This document shows positions 16,803-25,670 of a stretch of 64,000 bases of DNA, in pieces. The DNA is taken from positions 310,001 through 374,000 of the forward strand of contig DASP01000005.1 of assembly GCA_002503825.1 (NCBI GenBank), in the 5' to 3' direction. Position numbers and translations under genes: made by a program. The notes below the pieces were generated by a model, which saw nothing but the letters and a program-made list of their open reading frames with translations, did no database searches and was not told the origin of the DNA. The stretch comes from Methanoregulaceae archaeon UBA467. Lineage in GTDB: Archaea; Halobacteriota; Methanomicrobia; Methanomicrobiales; Methanospirillaceae. Position 1 is the first letter of the stretch. The number at the start of each line of letters is the position of its first letter.

Positions 16803-17902
16803 CGATTGCTACCGGAAACAAGGCCGTCGCTGCTGCAGTCAGGCAGGCAAACCCTGCAGTGATTGCGGCATACCCCATCACCCCACAGACCGAAATTGTC
16901 GAACAGATGGCCGAATACGTGACAGCAGGTGAACTTAAAAGCCGCTATATCCCTGTCGAAAGCGAGCATTCGGCAATGGCCGCATGCATCGGGGCCAGCA
17001 TCACCGGAGTGCGGACCTTCACGGCGACCAGTTCGCACGGCCTGCTGTACATGCACGAAATGATTAACTGGGCTGCAGGAGCACGACTCCCGATAGTCAT
17101 GGCAAACGTGAACCGGGCTCTCGGGCCCGGGTGGAATGTATGGGCCGAGCATACCGACGCTTTCCAGGAGAGGGATACAGGATGGCTTCAGGTCTTTGTA
17201 AGCACTGTCCAGGAGGCATACGATGCAACGCTGATGGCATTCCGTATCGCTGAGCATAACGACGTGCTGCTCCCGGTAATGGTGAACCTCGACGGGTTTA
17301 CATTAAGTCATATCATGCAGTCCCTCGAGACGGTCAACCCCGGTGACTTCATTCCACCGCTGCACCTTCCGCACGCAATTGACCCGGCCCATCCGGCCGG
17401 ATACGGCACGCTGACAGGTCCTGACGACTATTTCAAATTCCGGTGGGATATCGAGCGCTCCATGCGGGATTCCGTAAAGGTCATCAGGGAGACCGAACAG
17501 GACTTTGCAGACCGGTTCGGGCGTTCATACGGCATGACCGAGGAGTACCGGTGCGAGGACGCTGACGTGGTGGTCATCGCCATGGGAACGCTCGGGAAAG
17601 AGGCCGAAGTCGCGATCGACTTACTCAGGAAAGAGGGCATCAGGGCGGGATCCATGCGTATCCGCTGGCTCAGGCCATTCCCAACCCTTGACCTGGCGGG
17701 GCGGGACGTCGTTGTCATTGACCGCGATTACTCCTTCGGATTCGGGGGCATTCTTGCCCAGAGCCTGAAGGCCAAACACCGCTGCGAGCCCTATAGTGTC
17801 ATCGCCGGCCTTGGAGGCCAGGAAGTGACCTACGACGACATCGCAGGGTTCATCCGCGACCGTAAACCCGGAGAAGAGTACTGGTTCGGGGTGAAGGCCT
17901 GA
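16796..17902 (+). CDS. porA: Pyruvate:ferredoxin oxidoreductase alpha subunit
   Basis: A 368-residue alpha subunit with the conserved YPITPQTEIVEQMAEYV near residue 26, IPVESEHSAMAACIGAS near 58 and FTATSSHGLLYMHEM, all characteristic of the 2-oxoacid:ferredoxin oxidoreductase alpha chain. The C-terminal part contains the transketolase-C-like domain (VVVIAMGTLGKEAEVAIDLL). GGAGG 10 bases before the ATG is a strong ribosome site. The stop shares a base with the next gene, porC. The protein is full length. Confidence 0.92.
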   Translation: MLTIATGNKAVAAAVRQANPAVIAAYPITPQTEIVEQMAEYVTAGELKSRYIPVESEHSAMAACIGASITGVRTFTATSSHGLLYMHEMINWAAGARLPIVMANVNRALGPGWNVWAEHTDAFQERDTGWLQVFVSTVQEAYDATLMAFRIAEHNDVLLPVMVNLDGFTLSHIMQSLETVNPGDFIPPLHLPHAIDPAHPAGYGTLTGPDDYFKFRWDIERSMRDSVKVIRETEQDFADRFGRSYGMTEEYRCEDADVVVIAMGTLGKEAEVAIDLLRKEGIRAGSMRIRWLRPFPTLDLAGRDVVVIDRDYSFGFGGILAQSLKAKHRCEPYSVIAGLGGQEVTYDDIAGFIRDRKPGEEYWFGVKA

Positions 17903-18429
17903 TGTTCGAGATAAGGATCCATTCACGCGGCGGACAGGGCGGTGTCACCGCCGCACGGCTTCTCGCACTTGCGGCATTCAGGGACGGAAAATTCGCAACT
18001 GCCTGTCCGTTTTACGGTGCTGAACGCAGGGGTGCGCCGGTCGTATCATTTGTCAGGATTGACGATAAACCCATTAAAGTCTACAGCCAGATCCGCACAC
18101 CTGACCTCGTGGTGGTGCTCGATACGAGCGTCATGGACGTGGTCGATGTTCTGCAGGGGTTAAAAGACGGGGGCAAAGTGCTCCTGAACGCAACCCACGG
18201 CGGCGACCTGAAGGGCCATAAAACATACGTGGTCGACCTGACAGGGATCGCCCTGAAACAGAACCTCGTGGTGGCTGGCAGCCCGATCCTGAACACCCCT
18301 GTCCTTGGGGCCCTTGCAAAAATCGGGATTATTTCGCCTGAATCAGCGAAAATATCAATATCAGAAATGTTTTCAGACGAACGGAATGTACGGGCAGCAG
18401 AGGCTGCATATGAGGAGCTGGTGGAATGA
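17902..18429 (+). CDS. porC: Pyruvate:ferredoxin oxidoreductase gamma subunit
   Basis: A 175-residue gamma subunit, which closes the active site and contacts coenzyme A. The N-terminal HSRGGQGGVTAARLLALAA and the FYGAERRGAPVVSFVRI stretch are signature regions. It starts on the last base of porA and ends overlapping the delta gene by four bases (ATGA), so all four subunits come from one transcript in the order beta-alpha-gamma-delta. Confidence 0.93.
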   Translation: MFEIRIHSRGGQGGVTAARLLALAAFRDGKFATACPFYGAERRGAPVVSFVRIDDKPIKVYSQIRTPDLVVVLDTSVMDVVDVLQGLKDGGKVLLNATHGGDLKGHKTYVVDLTGIALKQNLVVAGSPILNTPVLGALAKIGIISPESAKISISEMFSDERNVRAAEAAYEELVE

Positions 18430-18671
18430 GGGAGAGACTTGCGAGGAGCAGGCCGGTGCAGGGCGCATGCGGGAAGACCGGTTCATGGCGGGTCTTCCGG
18501 CCCGTTGTTGACCGGGAAAAATGCAATGCCTGCGGGCTTTGTGCGATGTACTGCCCTGACGGGGCTATCGATGAAGATCTGAACGTCGACCTCGATTTCT
18601 GCAAGGGCTGCGGCATCTGTGCAAACGAATGCCCGAAAAAAGCAATCGCAATGGAACGGGAAGAAAAATAA
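18426..18671 (+). CDS. porD: Pyruvate:ferredoxin oxidoreductase delta subunit (2x[4Fe-4S] ferredoxin)
   Basis: An 81-residue ferredoxin-like subunit. Two CxxCxxCxxxCP motifs, CNACGLCAMYCP and CKGCGICANECP, bind two [4Fe-4S] clusters that pass electrons between the ThDP site and external ferredoxin. The N-terminal 25 residues are a subunit-specific extension. It is last in the operon; 39 bases later the convergent zinc-ribbon gene ends. Confidence 0.93.
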   Translation: MRERLARSRPVQGACGKTGSWRVFRPVVDREKCNACGLCAMYCPDGAIDEDLNVDLDFCKGCGICANECPKKAIAMEREEK

Positions 18672-18710
18672 CACAGGGATATCCCGGATACCGGGGATAC
18701 CCGCTCTTTT

Positions 18711-19073
18711 TTACTGTTCGATGGGACACTGGGCGATATATTCAAGGTCAAATTTATAAAAGTGCGTAAAACCGCAATTTCTGCACCGGACGGTAAAATG
18801 GCTGCATCCGATATTGATATCGTGCGGACCCGTTACGTTACAGTTCCTGCAGTGGGCATCGGACACCAGCTCCCAGAGATCATAACACCCGATCTTCGTA
18901 AAACTCCCGGGTTTTGTCACGTCCTCGATCCTCGGGATAAAGATCCGTGTTGCACCGCAGTTGTCGCAGAGCACCTGGGCCTGGAACGGCACTGCCTTGA
19001 TGATCTGGTCGGCTTCCTTCCCGCAGTTATAGCAGGTGGTACGGTATTTGGTGAAAATGAAGCGGTCTTCCAT
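18711..19073 (-). CDS. Zinc-ribbon protein of unknown function
   Basis: A 120-residue protein with four CxxC pairs: CYNCGKEA near residue 14, CDNCGATR near 36, CRNCNVTG near 75 and CRNCGFTH near 96. They can form two treble-clef or zinc-ribbon sites. No signal peptide or membrane segment is present. A TATA-like AATATATTAAAAG (minus strand, about 19095-19110) precedes the ATG by some 30 bases. Such proteins are common in Methanomicrobiales; nucleic acid binding is a guess only. Confidence 0.75.
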   Translation of the reverse strand: MEDRFIFTKYRTTCYNCGKEADQIIKAVPFQAQVLCDNCGATRIFIPRIEDVTKPGSFTKIGCYDLWELVSDAHCRNCNVTGPHDINIGCSHFTVRCRNCGFTHFYKFDLEYIAQCPIEQ

Positions 19074-19272
19074 GTAGTAGAATACCCCGGAGTCTTTTAA
19101 TATATTGCGCCACGACGATCCCGTTCCGGATTCGGCTGGTGGAACACATTCCTGATTTTCCGGCTGTTTTATCCGGACCGGAGCAATGGGTGGTCAGTTA
19201 TAGCGCCGGCCCGCTGATCTTTCGTATGAGTGAAATGTAAACGGGTTCATCAGATATCCGCTCTGCTGACAT

Positions 19273-19505
19273 CCTCATTTCGATAAAAAAAAATGTTCGA
19301 TCCAATTCTCTGTCAGAGGAGGGGTTCTAACCCCTCCCTGCCCCACCCCGCTGCAGGAGGGTCTGCAGGCAGGGTTGACCGGGGTTATATTTCTAAAAGA
19401 ACTTACCGCGGCCCCTGTCGTATCTGGAGGCGCACACATACGGCCAGGGCATCAGACCCGGGGGTGTTGTCGTGATGATGAATGCGGCGAAAGAATAACT
19501 GTGAG
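19273..19505 (+). repeat. Dispersed hairpin-rich intergenic repeat, copy 1
   Basis: This noncoding stretch aligns along its whole length with 52515-52739 in the same orientation. Both begin CCTCATTTCGATAAAA and end GAATAAcTGTGAGA/GAATAAtTGTGAGA, with best identity in the block TGCCCCACCCCGCTGCAGGA. GGAGGGGTT at 19317-19325 pairs with AACCCCTCC at 19328-19336, and CCCTGCC pairs with GGCAGGG about 25 bases later. Small length differences that break any reading frame argue against a protein. It lies in the 945-base gene-free gap between the zinc-ribbon gene and the thermosome; 19506-20018 shows no gene. Confidence 0.75.
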
Positions 19506-20018
19506 AGGACGGGATGTAATTCGACAGAGCCGCGATATCCAAGATCCGATCTCCGGACCCCCGGCGTATCAAAAAAATCCATAGGAAATTACACGACTAT
19601 GAAAAAAAGCGGCTCACCACCTGGTGACTAAAGGGGCCCGGGGCAGGTGGCGGCGTTCATCGTGCCGGGGATATGAAGGTGGGATCACTTTTAAATTATC
19701 TGAATTTATCTTCTCCTCCCACCCCGGAGAGTGAAGAGCCAGGTTTTTTGACGGTATCGCCGGCATGACACGATTGATCTTTGCCGCGATGCTGGCTTCG
19801 TTCCCTGTATTCCAACCACTCAAAAGGCACACTATTCAGACTTAAAACCAGGATTGTGCGATTCTCATCCGGAAATTTTTACCGTGGATACCTGCTGCGG
19901 CGATGGTAATAACAACACGGCTGTTGTTGAAAAGCTATCTGAATTACCGCACGCAGGATCTTCCTGTGTGTCATTCGTTCTAAAAAAAGCGGGTTGTAAA
20001 GGGTTGACGGCGCGACTT

Positions 20019-21674
20019 TCAGAAGTCGCCCATGCCGCCCATGCCACCCATGCCACCCATACCGCCCATGCCGCCCGGAGGCATGCCTTCGGGTGCTGCT
20101 GACTTGGAGGATGCGATGACATCGTCGATCCTGAGGATCATTGTTGCTGCTTCTGCAGCACTGGCAATTGCCTGGGTCTTTACACGCAGGGGTTCAAGGA
20201 CGCCGGCCTTGAGCATGTCCTCGGCCTTGCCTTCAAAGACGTTGAGACCGTAAGTCTTCTTGCCCTTCTCGTGTGCTGCACGGATTTCCACGAGCATATC
20301 GATGGGGTCGAGACCTGCGTTTTCTGCAAGGGTCCTCGGAATGATCTCGAGTGCCATTGCAAATGCCTCGATTGCAAGCTGGGCACGCCCGCCGACACTT
20401 GCTGCATATTCACGGAGACGGAGCGAGAGCTCGATCTCGGGTGCACCGCCACCTGCGACGAGTTTCTTGTCCTCGTATACGACACCGACGACACGGAGTG
20501 CATCTTCGATTGCCCGCTCGAGTTCATCGACAACGTGCTCGGTTCCACCGCGGACGATGATTGAGACCGCTTTCGGGTTCTTGCACTGCTCGACAAAGAT
20601 CATCTCTTCGCCTGATACCTTGCGCTCTTCTACAAGACCTGCAAAACCGAGTTCCTCGACGCTGATTGCGTCGATGCTGCTGACGAGAGCCCCGCCGGTT
20701 GCACGGGCGAGTTTCTCCATGTCACTCTTTTTCACACGGCGGGTTGCAAAGACGCCTGCCTTTGCAAGGTAGTGCTGGGCGATGTCATCGATGCCCTTCT
20801 GGCAGAAGAGGACATTTGCGCCGCTTGCGACAACCTTGTCGACGATGTTCCTGATCATGCGTTCCTCTTCGTCGAGGAATGCCTGAAGCTGGTCAGGGCT
20901 TGTGATGTTGATCTCGGCATCGACTTCGGTCTTCTTGAACTCGACTGCTGCGTTTAAGAGGAGAATCTTTGCGTTCTTCACTTTCTTCGGCATGCCGGGG
21001 TGGACTCTCTCCTTGTCGATGAGGACACCCTCAACAATCTCGGAGTCGTCGATTGAACCGCCGACCTTCTTCTCTACCTTGATGTAGTCCTTGTCAACCG
21101 TGCCGTCTTCGTCGGCGACCATGGTCACTGCCCTGACGACGAGGTCACAGAGCTTGTCTTTTGAGGCTTCTGCGCCCTTTCCGGTCATTGCGGTCTCTGC
21201 GATCTTCTTGAACATTGCGATGTCGGTCGGCTTTACCGAGATTGCAATATCCTTCAGGATCTCCTGGGCCTTTTCTGCAGCCTGACGGTACCCCTGTGCA
21301 ATCACGGTGGGATGAACGTCCTGTTCGAGAAGGTCCTCTGCACGCTTCAGCAGCTCACCTGCGATAACGACTGCGGTTGTGGTCCCGTCACCGACTTCAT
21401 CGTCCTGTGTCTTTGCCACTTCGACCATCATCTTGGCCGCGGGGTGTTCAATGTCCATCTCTTTTAAGATGGTCACACCGTCGTTTGTGATGACGACGTC
21501 ACCGATGGAATCGACAAGCATCTTGTCCATTCCCTTCGGCCCAAGCGTTGTACGTACTGCGTTTGCCACTGCCTTTGCGGCAGTGATGTTCATGCCCTGT
21601 GCATCTCGTCCACGGGTGCGTGAACTTCCTTCTTTCAGGATAAAAATCGGTTGTCCTCCAAGCTGTTGCGACAT
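20019..21674 (-). CDS. Thermosome subunit (group II chaperonin)
   Basis: A 551-residue ATP-driven protein-folding machine subunit that forms double rings in the cytoplasm. The ATP site residues are in LGPKGMDKMLVD, VVITNDGVTILKEM and GDGTTTAVVIAGELL near the N terminus, and GGGAPEIELSLRLREYA near residue 405. The C terminus is a flexible GGMGGMGG repeat tail. The ATG at 21674 is preferred: GGTGA lies seven bases before it, and the family begins MSQQ here. A TATA box lies at about 21711-21722. The codon use is strongly biased, as for a highly expressed gene. Confidence 0.97.
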   Translation of the reverse strand: MSQQLGGQPIFILKEGSSRTRGRDAQGMNITAAKAVANAVRTTLGPKGMDKMLVDSIGDVVITNDGVTILKEMDIEHPAAKMMVEVAKTQDDEVGDGTTTAVVIAGELLKRAEDLLEQDVHPTVIAQGYRQAAEKAQEILKDIAISVKPTDIAMFKKIAETAMTGKGAEASKDKLCDLVVRAVTMVADEDGTVDKDYIKVEKKVGGSIDDSEIVEGVLIDKERVHPGMPKKVKNAKILLLNAAVEFKKTEVDAEINITSPDQLQAFLDEEERMIRNIVDKVVASGANVLFCQKGIDDIAQHYLAKAGVFATRRVKKSDMEKLARATGGALVSSIDAISVEELGFAGLVEERKVSGEEMIFVEQCKNPKAVSIIVRGGTEHVVDELERAIEDALRVVGVVYEDKKLVAGGGAPEIELSLRLREYAASVGGRAQLAIEAFAMALEIIPRTLAENAGLDPIDMLVEIRAAHEKGKKTYGLNVFEGKAEDMLKAGVLEPLRVKTQAIASAAEAATMILRIDDVIASSKSAAPEGMPPGGMGGMGGMGGMGGMGDF

Positions 21675-21710
21675 AGTATTCACCACTTTTAGCGATAAAA
21701 TTGGTTTGTG

Positions 21711-21722
21711 GTTCTATATAAA
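21711..21722 (-). promoter_or_regulatory. TATA-box promoter of the thermosome gene
   Basis: On the minus strand ACTTTTATATAG forms a near-ideal archaeal TATA box about 40 bases upstream of the ATG at 21674, leaving a short leader that contains the ribosome-binding GGTGA. Confidence 0.6.
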
Positions 21723-21727
21723 AGTTC

Positions 21728-22651
21728 CTACTTGTCGATCATGTCGATGAGCTCGGACCCGTCCTCAATAGTATGCAGGCGCTCTTCGCCGATGACAAGG
21801 GTTTTACCGATCTTTTTCTGCTTGTGATAATCGGTGAGGACACACATCGCCCGCATACCCGTGACCTGCGAGATGTTTCCGATGAGGGCGGCACGCTTTA
21901 CCACTTTCTGCGTACTGCCGTACCCGGTAAGGATTGTCTGGTCCGAGAATTCAATAAGTGCCTGGAACGGGGCACGGTGCATGGTATGGAGTTTCATGCC
22001 GATCCGTTCGAGGAAACTCATAGGGGTGTCTTCATCCGGTTTTTCCTCCCCGTTTCTCTTTTCCCTGACTAGGGACTCGTATCTCATAAGGTCGATGGAC
22101 TGGACGAGCCCCCGGTCAAATATCTCCTCAATCTTTAAGGCGACATCGAGCGTCGTTCCCATTCCACACTCATACTTGCTGATCGTCCTTCTCGAAACCC
22201 CGAGCAGGGCGCCGAGGTCACCGAGGGAGAGGTTTCGCTTCTCCCGGAGTTCCCTGAGAACCTCCCCGTTAATGTTGACATAGAGACCGCCGGGGGATGC
22301 ATAAATCAGGGGTGGAATTCCTTCGACCAGTGAATCGTAGAGCGTTGCGACACTGATCGCATATATCCCGTATCGTACGTAGACGGCACCCCGTTCGAGC
22401 TCTGCGTCCCTGGCACGTTCACCGATGATCATCGGCGAACCCCTGAAATATCTCGCGATTCTGCCGAGGTCGCGTGCAATCTCCTCGCTGACGCTGTCGA
22501 TATGAGAGACGACCTTTATTACGAGGATTGTATCCTCGTCCCTGGCGATGAGGTCAAAACTCCTCGGTCTCATATGGAAGCGCTCTGATACACGGAACCC
22601 CGCCGTGAGCAGAACACTGACAACCATCTGAAGGAGGCGATCCTGTGTCAT
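21728..22651 (-). CDS. Archaeal HTH (XRE-type) transcriptional regulator
   Basis: A 307-residue DNA-binding protein of an archaea-specific family. The N-terminal 120 residues resemble a nuclease-like or sensor domain (FDLIARDEDTILVIKVVSHI). A Cro/CI-type helix-turn-helix follows, LRELREKRNLSLGDLGALLG then VSRRTISKYE, at about 130-165. The C-terminal third probably senses a ligand. The ATG at 22651 is used because an extension to 22771 would run antisense through the start of tiaS. It shares a 47-base divergent promoter region with tiaS. The regulated genes are unknown. Confidence 0.87.
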   Translation of the reverse strand: MTQDRLLQMVVSVLLTAGFRVSERFHMRPRSFDLIARDEDTILVIKVVSHIDSVSEEIARDLGRIARYFRGSPMIIGERARDAELERGAVYVRYGIYAISVATLYDSLVEGIPPLIYASPGGLYVNINGEVLRELREKRNLSLGDLGALLGVSRRTISKYECGMGTTLDVALKIEEIFDRGLVQSIDLMRYESLVREKRNGEEKPDEDTPMSFLERIGMKLHTMHRAPFQALIEFSDQTILTGYGSTQKVVKRAALIGNISQVTGMRAMCVLTDYHKQKKIGKTLVIGEERLHTIEDGSELIDMIDK

Positions 22652-22698
22652 TCCTTTACGAATGGATATAGTCTCGTAAAATATAAATAATAGGGTAA
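22652..22698. promoter_or_regulatory. Divergent promoter between HTH regulator and tiaS
   Basis: The 47-base AT-rich spacer holds TATA-like sequence on both strands (AAAATATAAATAATA on the plus strand, TTTATATTTTA on the minus strand). Its small size suggests that the two genes compete for, or share, one control region that the regulator itself could bind. Confidence 0.5.
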
Positions 22699-23940
22699 AT
22701 GCTGATCGGCATCGACGACACTGACTCTCCCCGCGGAATGTGCACCACATACCTTGCTGCAGTGCTGGCACAGAGGCTGAAGGGAGCAGGCATGCATGTA
22801 CGGGAGGTCCGGCTCATCCGCCTCAACCCGAACGTCATCTACAAGACCCGGGGGAATGCAGCCGTCGCTCTTGACGTTCTCGGAAGTCCGGCACAGGCAT
22901 TTGATATGAGCTGCAGTCTCGTCAGCAGTCTCGCCGATCTGGATGCTGAGAATACCAATCCGGGAGTCGTTGTCTGTGGAACGAAACCTCCTGCAGGGTT
23001 TTACTGGAAGGCGGTACGGGGGTTTTGCGAGATTGACGAGGCACTGGCCGTGCTTGATGCCGCAAAAGCCCTGTACAGGGGTTATAAAAACCGGAGAGGC
23101 CTGATTGGCGCAACAGCCGCGATATGCAGCGAAATCCCGGAACCCACCTATGAACTCCTGACGTACCGTATCCCTGATGCATGGGGTACTCCCCGGGTAG
23201 TTGACCGTTCAAGCCTTTTTGATGCTGAACGGCGGACACACCCGCATACATGGGACACGGTTGACAGGGAGAACGGAACGGTCGTCTGTGTTCCGCATAC
23301 CCCTGACCCTGTACTGTTCGGAATCCGCGGGGAACGTCCCGGGTGGGTATCGTTTGCACGGGAATGGGTGATTTCTGAAAAGACCTCCCTCGAGCAGGTC
23401 TTTGTCACCAACCAGGGAACCGATGCTCACCTGGTGCACGGCCGGGCAGGAGATCTTGAGGAAGGGTGTTCCTATCGTGTTGCAGGGACCGTTGTTACGA
23501 AACCGCTGACCGGGCCGGGGGGCCACGTTTCATTCATGCTCGAGGATAACGGGGCGTCTGTCAGGTGCATGGCATATGAGCCGACAAAGGGATTCCGGGA
23601 CATCGTGCGAAGCCTCTGCCCCGGTGACAGGGTTGTGGTCTGCGGCAGTTACAAGGAGGGGAGCATCAACCTCGAGAAGATGCAGGTCGCGGAGGTTTCA
23701 CACCCCGTGGACGTCAGGCCACCGGTCTGTGAACGGTGCGGGAAGCGGATGACCAGCGCCGGTTTCCAGAAGGGGTATAAATGCCGCAGGTGCGGGGGCA
23801 GGGCGCGGGAGGCGGAGATTGTCCAGGTGCCAAGAACTCTGCAGGGCGGATGGTATGAGGTCCCTCCCTCGGCACGGCGCCATCTTGCCCGCCCTCTCTG
23901 CCGGGAATACCCGGGCCTCCCCGGCGAAGTCAGCAGGTAG
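22699..23940 (+). CDS. tiaS: TiaS, tRNA(Ile2) 2-agmatinylcytidine synthetase
   Basis: A 413-residue enzyme that attaches agmatine to C34 of tRNA-Ile2 so that AUA codons are read, an essential archaeal modification. The N terminus MLIGIDDTDSPRGMCTTYLA is the family signature for ATP binding. An OB-fold near residues 235-320 and a C-terminal zinc ribbon (CERCGKRM...KGYKCRRCGG) complete the known TCKD-FLD-OB-zinc order. The full length is present. It diverges from the HTH regulator. Confidence 0.96.
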   Translation: MLIGIDDTDSPRGMCTTYLAAVLAQRLKGAGMHVREVRLIRLNPNVIYKTRGNAAVALDVLGSPAQAFDMSCSLVSSLADLDAENTNPGVVVCGTKPPAGFYWKAVRGFCEIDEALAVLDAAKALYRGYKNRRGLIGATAAICSEIPEPTYELLTYRIPDAWGTPRVVDRSSLFDAERRTHPHTWDTVDRENGTVVCVPHTPDPVLFGIRGERPGWVSFAREWVISEKTSLEQVFVTNQGTDAHLVHGRAGDLEEGCSYRVAGTVVTKPLTGPGGHVSFMLEDNGASVRCMAYEPTKGFRDIVRSLCPGDRVVVCGSYKEGSINLEKMQVAEVSHPVDVRPPVCERCGKRMTSAGFQKGYKCRRCGGRAREAEIVQVPRTLQGGWYEVPPSARRHLARPLCREYPGLPGEVSR

Positions 23941-24007
23941 CCTGCCGGACCTGTTGCAGAAATGGTAAGGAAGTATAACTATTATTCCCGCACCCTAACC
24001 TGTACTC

Positions 24008-24940
24008 ATGGAATGCGGAGAGCCTGTAGAGCAGGTCAGGCTGACACCACGGATGTCCGTTGGCGAACTTGTGTCAGCACTCGGGCGGGCAGGGGCATAT
24101 AATGCCGGATCACTCGCACGCGGGGCTGATATTTATGAAAGGATGCTCCGGGATAAAAAGACGGTAAAATTTTTCGGCCTTGCCGGCGCCATGGTCCCGG
24201 CCGGTATGGGCGGGATTGTCACCGACCTCATAGAAAAAGGGCATATCGATGTGCTCGTATCGACAGGAGCCAACCTTACCCATGATATCATCGAGGCCAT
24301 CGGGTGCAGGCACTTCCATGGCTCTTCGATCTGCTCTGATATCGATCTCCGCCATGACGAGATCAACCGTATCTATGACGTCTTTCTGCCAAACGAGGCG
24401 TTCGTCCGTTTTGAAGAGCATATGCAGGCGGCATTTGCGGAACTGGACGAGAAAAAGACCTGGACGATAGCAGAACTCCTGCTCCACCTCGGGCAGGGGC
24501 TGGACCGCGGCATCCTTGCGGCAGCAGCCCGGAAAGGTGTACCTGTCTACTGCCCTGCTGTGGCTGATTCAATGATAGGTCTCCAGTACTGGCTTTTTTC
24601 CCAGACTTCACGCATTACGGTGGATGCATTCCGCGATATGCAGTCCCTGATTGATCTCTGCTTCCGGGCCGAAAAAACCGGGGCGCTCATTGTCGGTGGC
24701 GGGGTCCCGAAGAATTTCATCCTTCAGAGCATGCTGATGACCCCGAACGGGTTCAACTATGCAGTTCAGCTCACCGGTGACCGGCCCGATCTCGGCGGGC
24801 TCTCGGGAGCAACGCTTGACGAAGCCAGGTCATGGGGAAAGATCACCGAGGAGGCACAGGCGGTGACGGTGTATGCCGACGCTACCATCACCCTGCCGCT
24901 CCTGGTCGCGGCCGTGCTGGAGAGGATGGCTGATGACTGA
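24008..24940 (+). CDS. dys: Deoxyhypusine synthase
   Basis: A 310-residue enzyme that transfers the butylamine group of spermidine to a lysine of translation factor aIF5A. Conserved pieces are FFGLAGAMVPAGMGGIV, VSTGANLTHD, GLQYWLFSQ and SWGKITEEA, which holds the catalytic Lys. NAD-binding Gly-rich segments (VGGGVPKNF) are present. The gene overlaps pyrF by eight bases at its 3-prime end, so the two are coupled although the pathways are unrelated. The aIF5A gene is not in this window. Confidence 0.96.
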   Translation: MECGEPVEQVRLTPRMSVGELVSALGRAGAYNAGSLARGADIYERMLRDKKTVKFFGLAGAMVPAGMGGIVTDLIEKGHIDVLVSTGANLTHDIIEAIGCRHFHGSSICSDIDLRHDEINRIYDVFLPNEAFVRFEEHMQAAFAELDEKKTWTIAELLLHLGQGLDRGILAAAARKGVPVYCPAVADSMIGLQYWLFSQTSRITVDAFRDMQSLIDLCFRAEKTGALIVGGGVPKNFILQSMLMTPNGFNYAVQLTGDRPDLGGLSGATLDEARSWGKITEEAQAVTVYADATITLPLLVAAVLERMADD

Positions 24941-25568
24941 CCTGATCCTTGCCCTCGATGTAACGGACCGTGAGGCTGCACTGCGTATCGGCAGTGCGTG
25001 CGCACCGTCTGTCGACGCCATAAAGATCGGGTACCCGCTGGTCCTCTCTGCCGGGCTTGGCATTGCAGACGACCTTGCAGTGAACGGCGTACCGGTCATC
25101 GCAGATTTCAAGGTGGCTGATATTCCCAATACGAACAGGCTCATTGCAGAGCAGGTATTCGCCCATGGCTGCCATGGGATCATCTGCCAGGGATTCCCAG
25201 GCAGGGATGCCGTCCTCGCCTGCGTGGAGACCGCACATGACCATGGCGGCGAGTGCTTTGTCGTCGCCGAGATGAGCCACCCCGGTGCTCCTGAATTCTT
25301 CCATGGGGGCATTGCAGAACGAATCGCCCGCATGGCCGTGGAATGCCATGCCGATGGTATCATAGCCCCTGCAACGAGACCTGAACGTGTGCGTGAGCTT
25401 CGGTCTGTCGTAGGGCAGCGAAAGATACTCTCCCCGGGAATCGGAGTGCAGGGCGGGGACCCGGACCTTGTAGCGTCCCTGGTCGACGGGCTTATCGTCG
25501 GCAGGATGATCTACGGGGCAGAGGACCCCGGCGCGGTCGCAGCCTCCCTTGCCCGTTTCCGCCGATGA
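24933..25568 (+). CDS. pyrF: Orotidine 5-prime-phosphate decarboxylase
   Basis: A 211-residue TIM-barrel enzyme that makes UMP from OMP. The catalytic DFKVADIPNT (Asp-x-Lys-x-x-Asp) is near residues 68-77, and the phosphate-binding GLIVGRMIYGAEDP sits near the C terminus. The ATG at 24933 lies within the end of the dys gene; longer frames are antisense-free but lack family similarity. The length is normal for archaeal PyrF. Confidence 0.96.
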   Translation: MTDLILALDVTDREAALRIGSACAPSVDAIKIGYPLVLSAGLGIADDLAVNGVPVIADFKVADIPNTNRLIAEQVFAHGCHGIICQGFPGRDAVLACVETAHDHGGECFVVAEMSHPGAPEFFHGGIAERIARMAVECHADGIIAPATRPERVRELRSVVGQRKILSPGIGVQGGDPDLVASLVDGLIVGRMIYGAEDPGAVAASLARFRR

Positions 25569-25670
25569 TGAAATTACGAGTCTGACCGGTGATGACCCCT
25601 ATGAGTCGGCTGAGGCGGAAAAACGGGTATATTCTAAAGATTTAAATGAGAAACAACTCCATTGTGTAGT

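Noticed and set aside
19273..19505. Coding remnant (transposase fragment) as explanation of the dispersed repeat
   Set aside because: Length differences between copies break all frames and hairpin parts are better kept than any translation.
19074..20018. tRNA, SRP RNA or other standard RNA gene in the large gap
   Set aside because: No cloverleaf, T-arm pattern or conserved SRP motif could be recognised; only the dispersed repeat is supported.
22652..22771. N-terminal extension of the HTH regulator
   Set aside because: It would overlap the conserved tiaS start on the other strand and has no family similarity; the ATG at 22651 fits.
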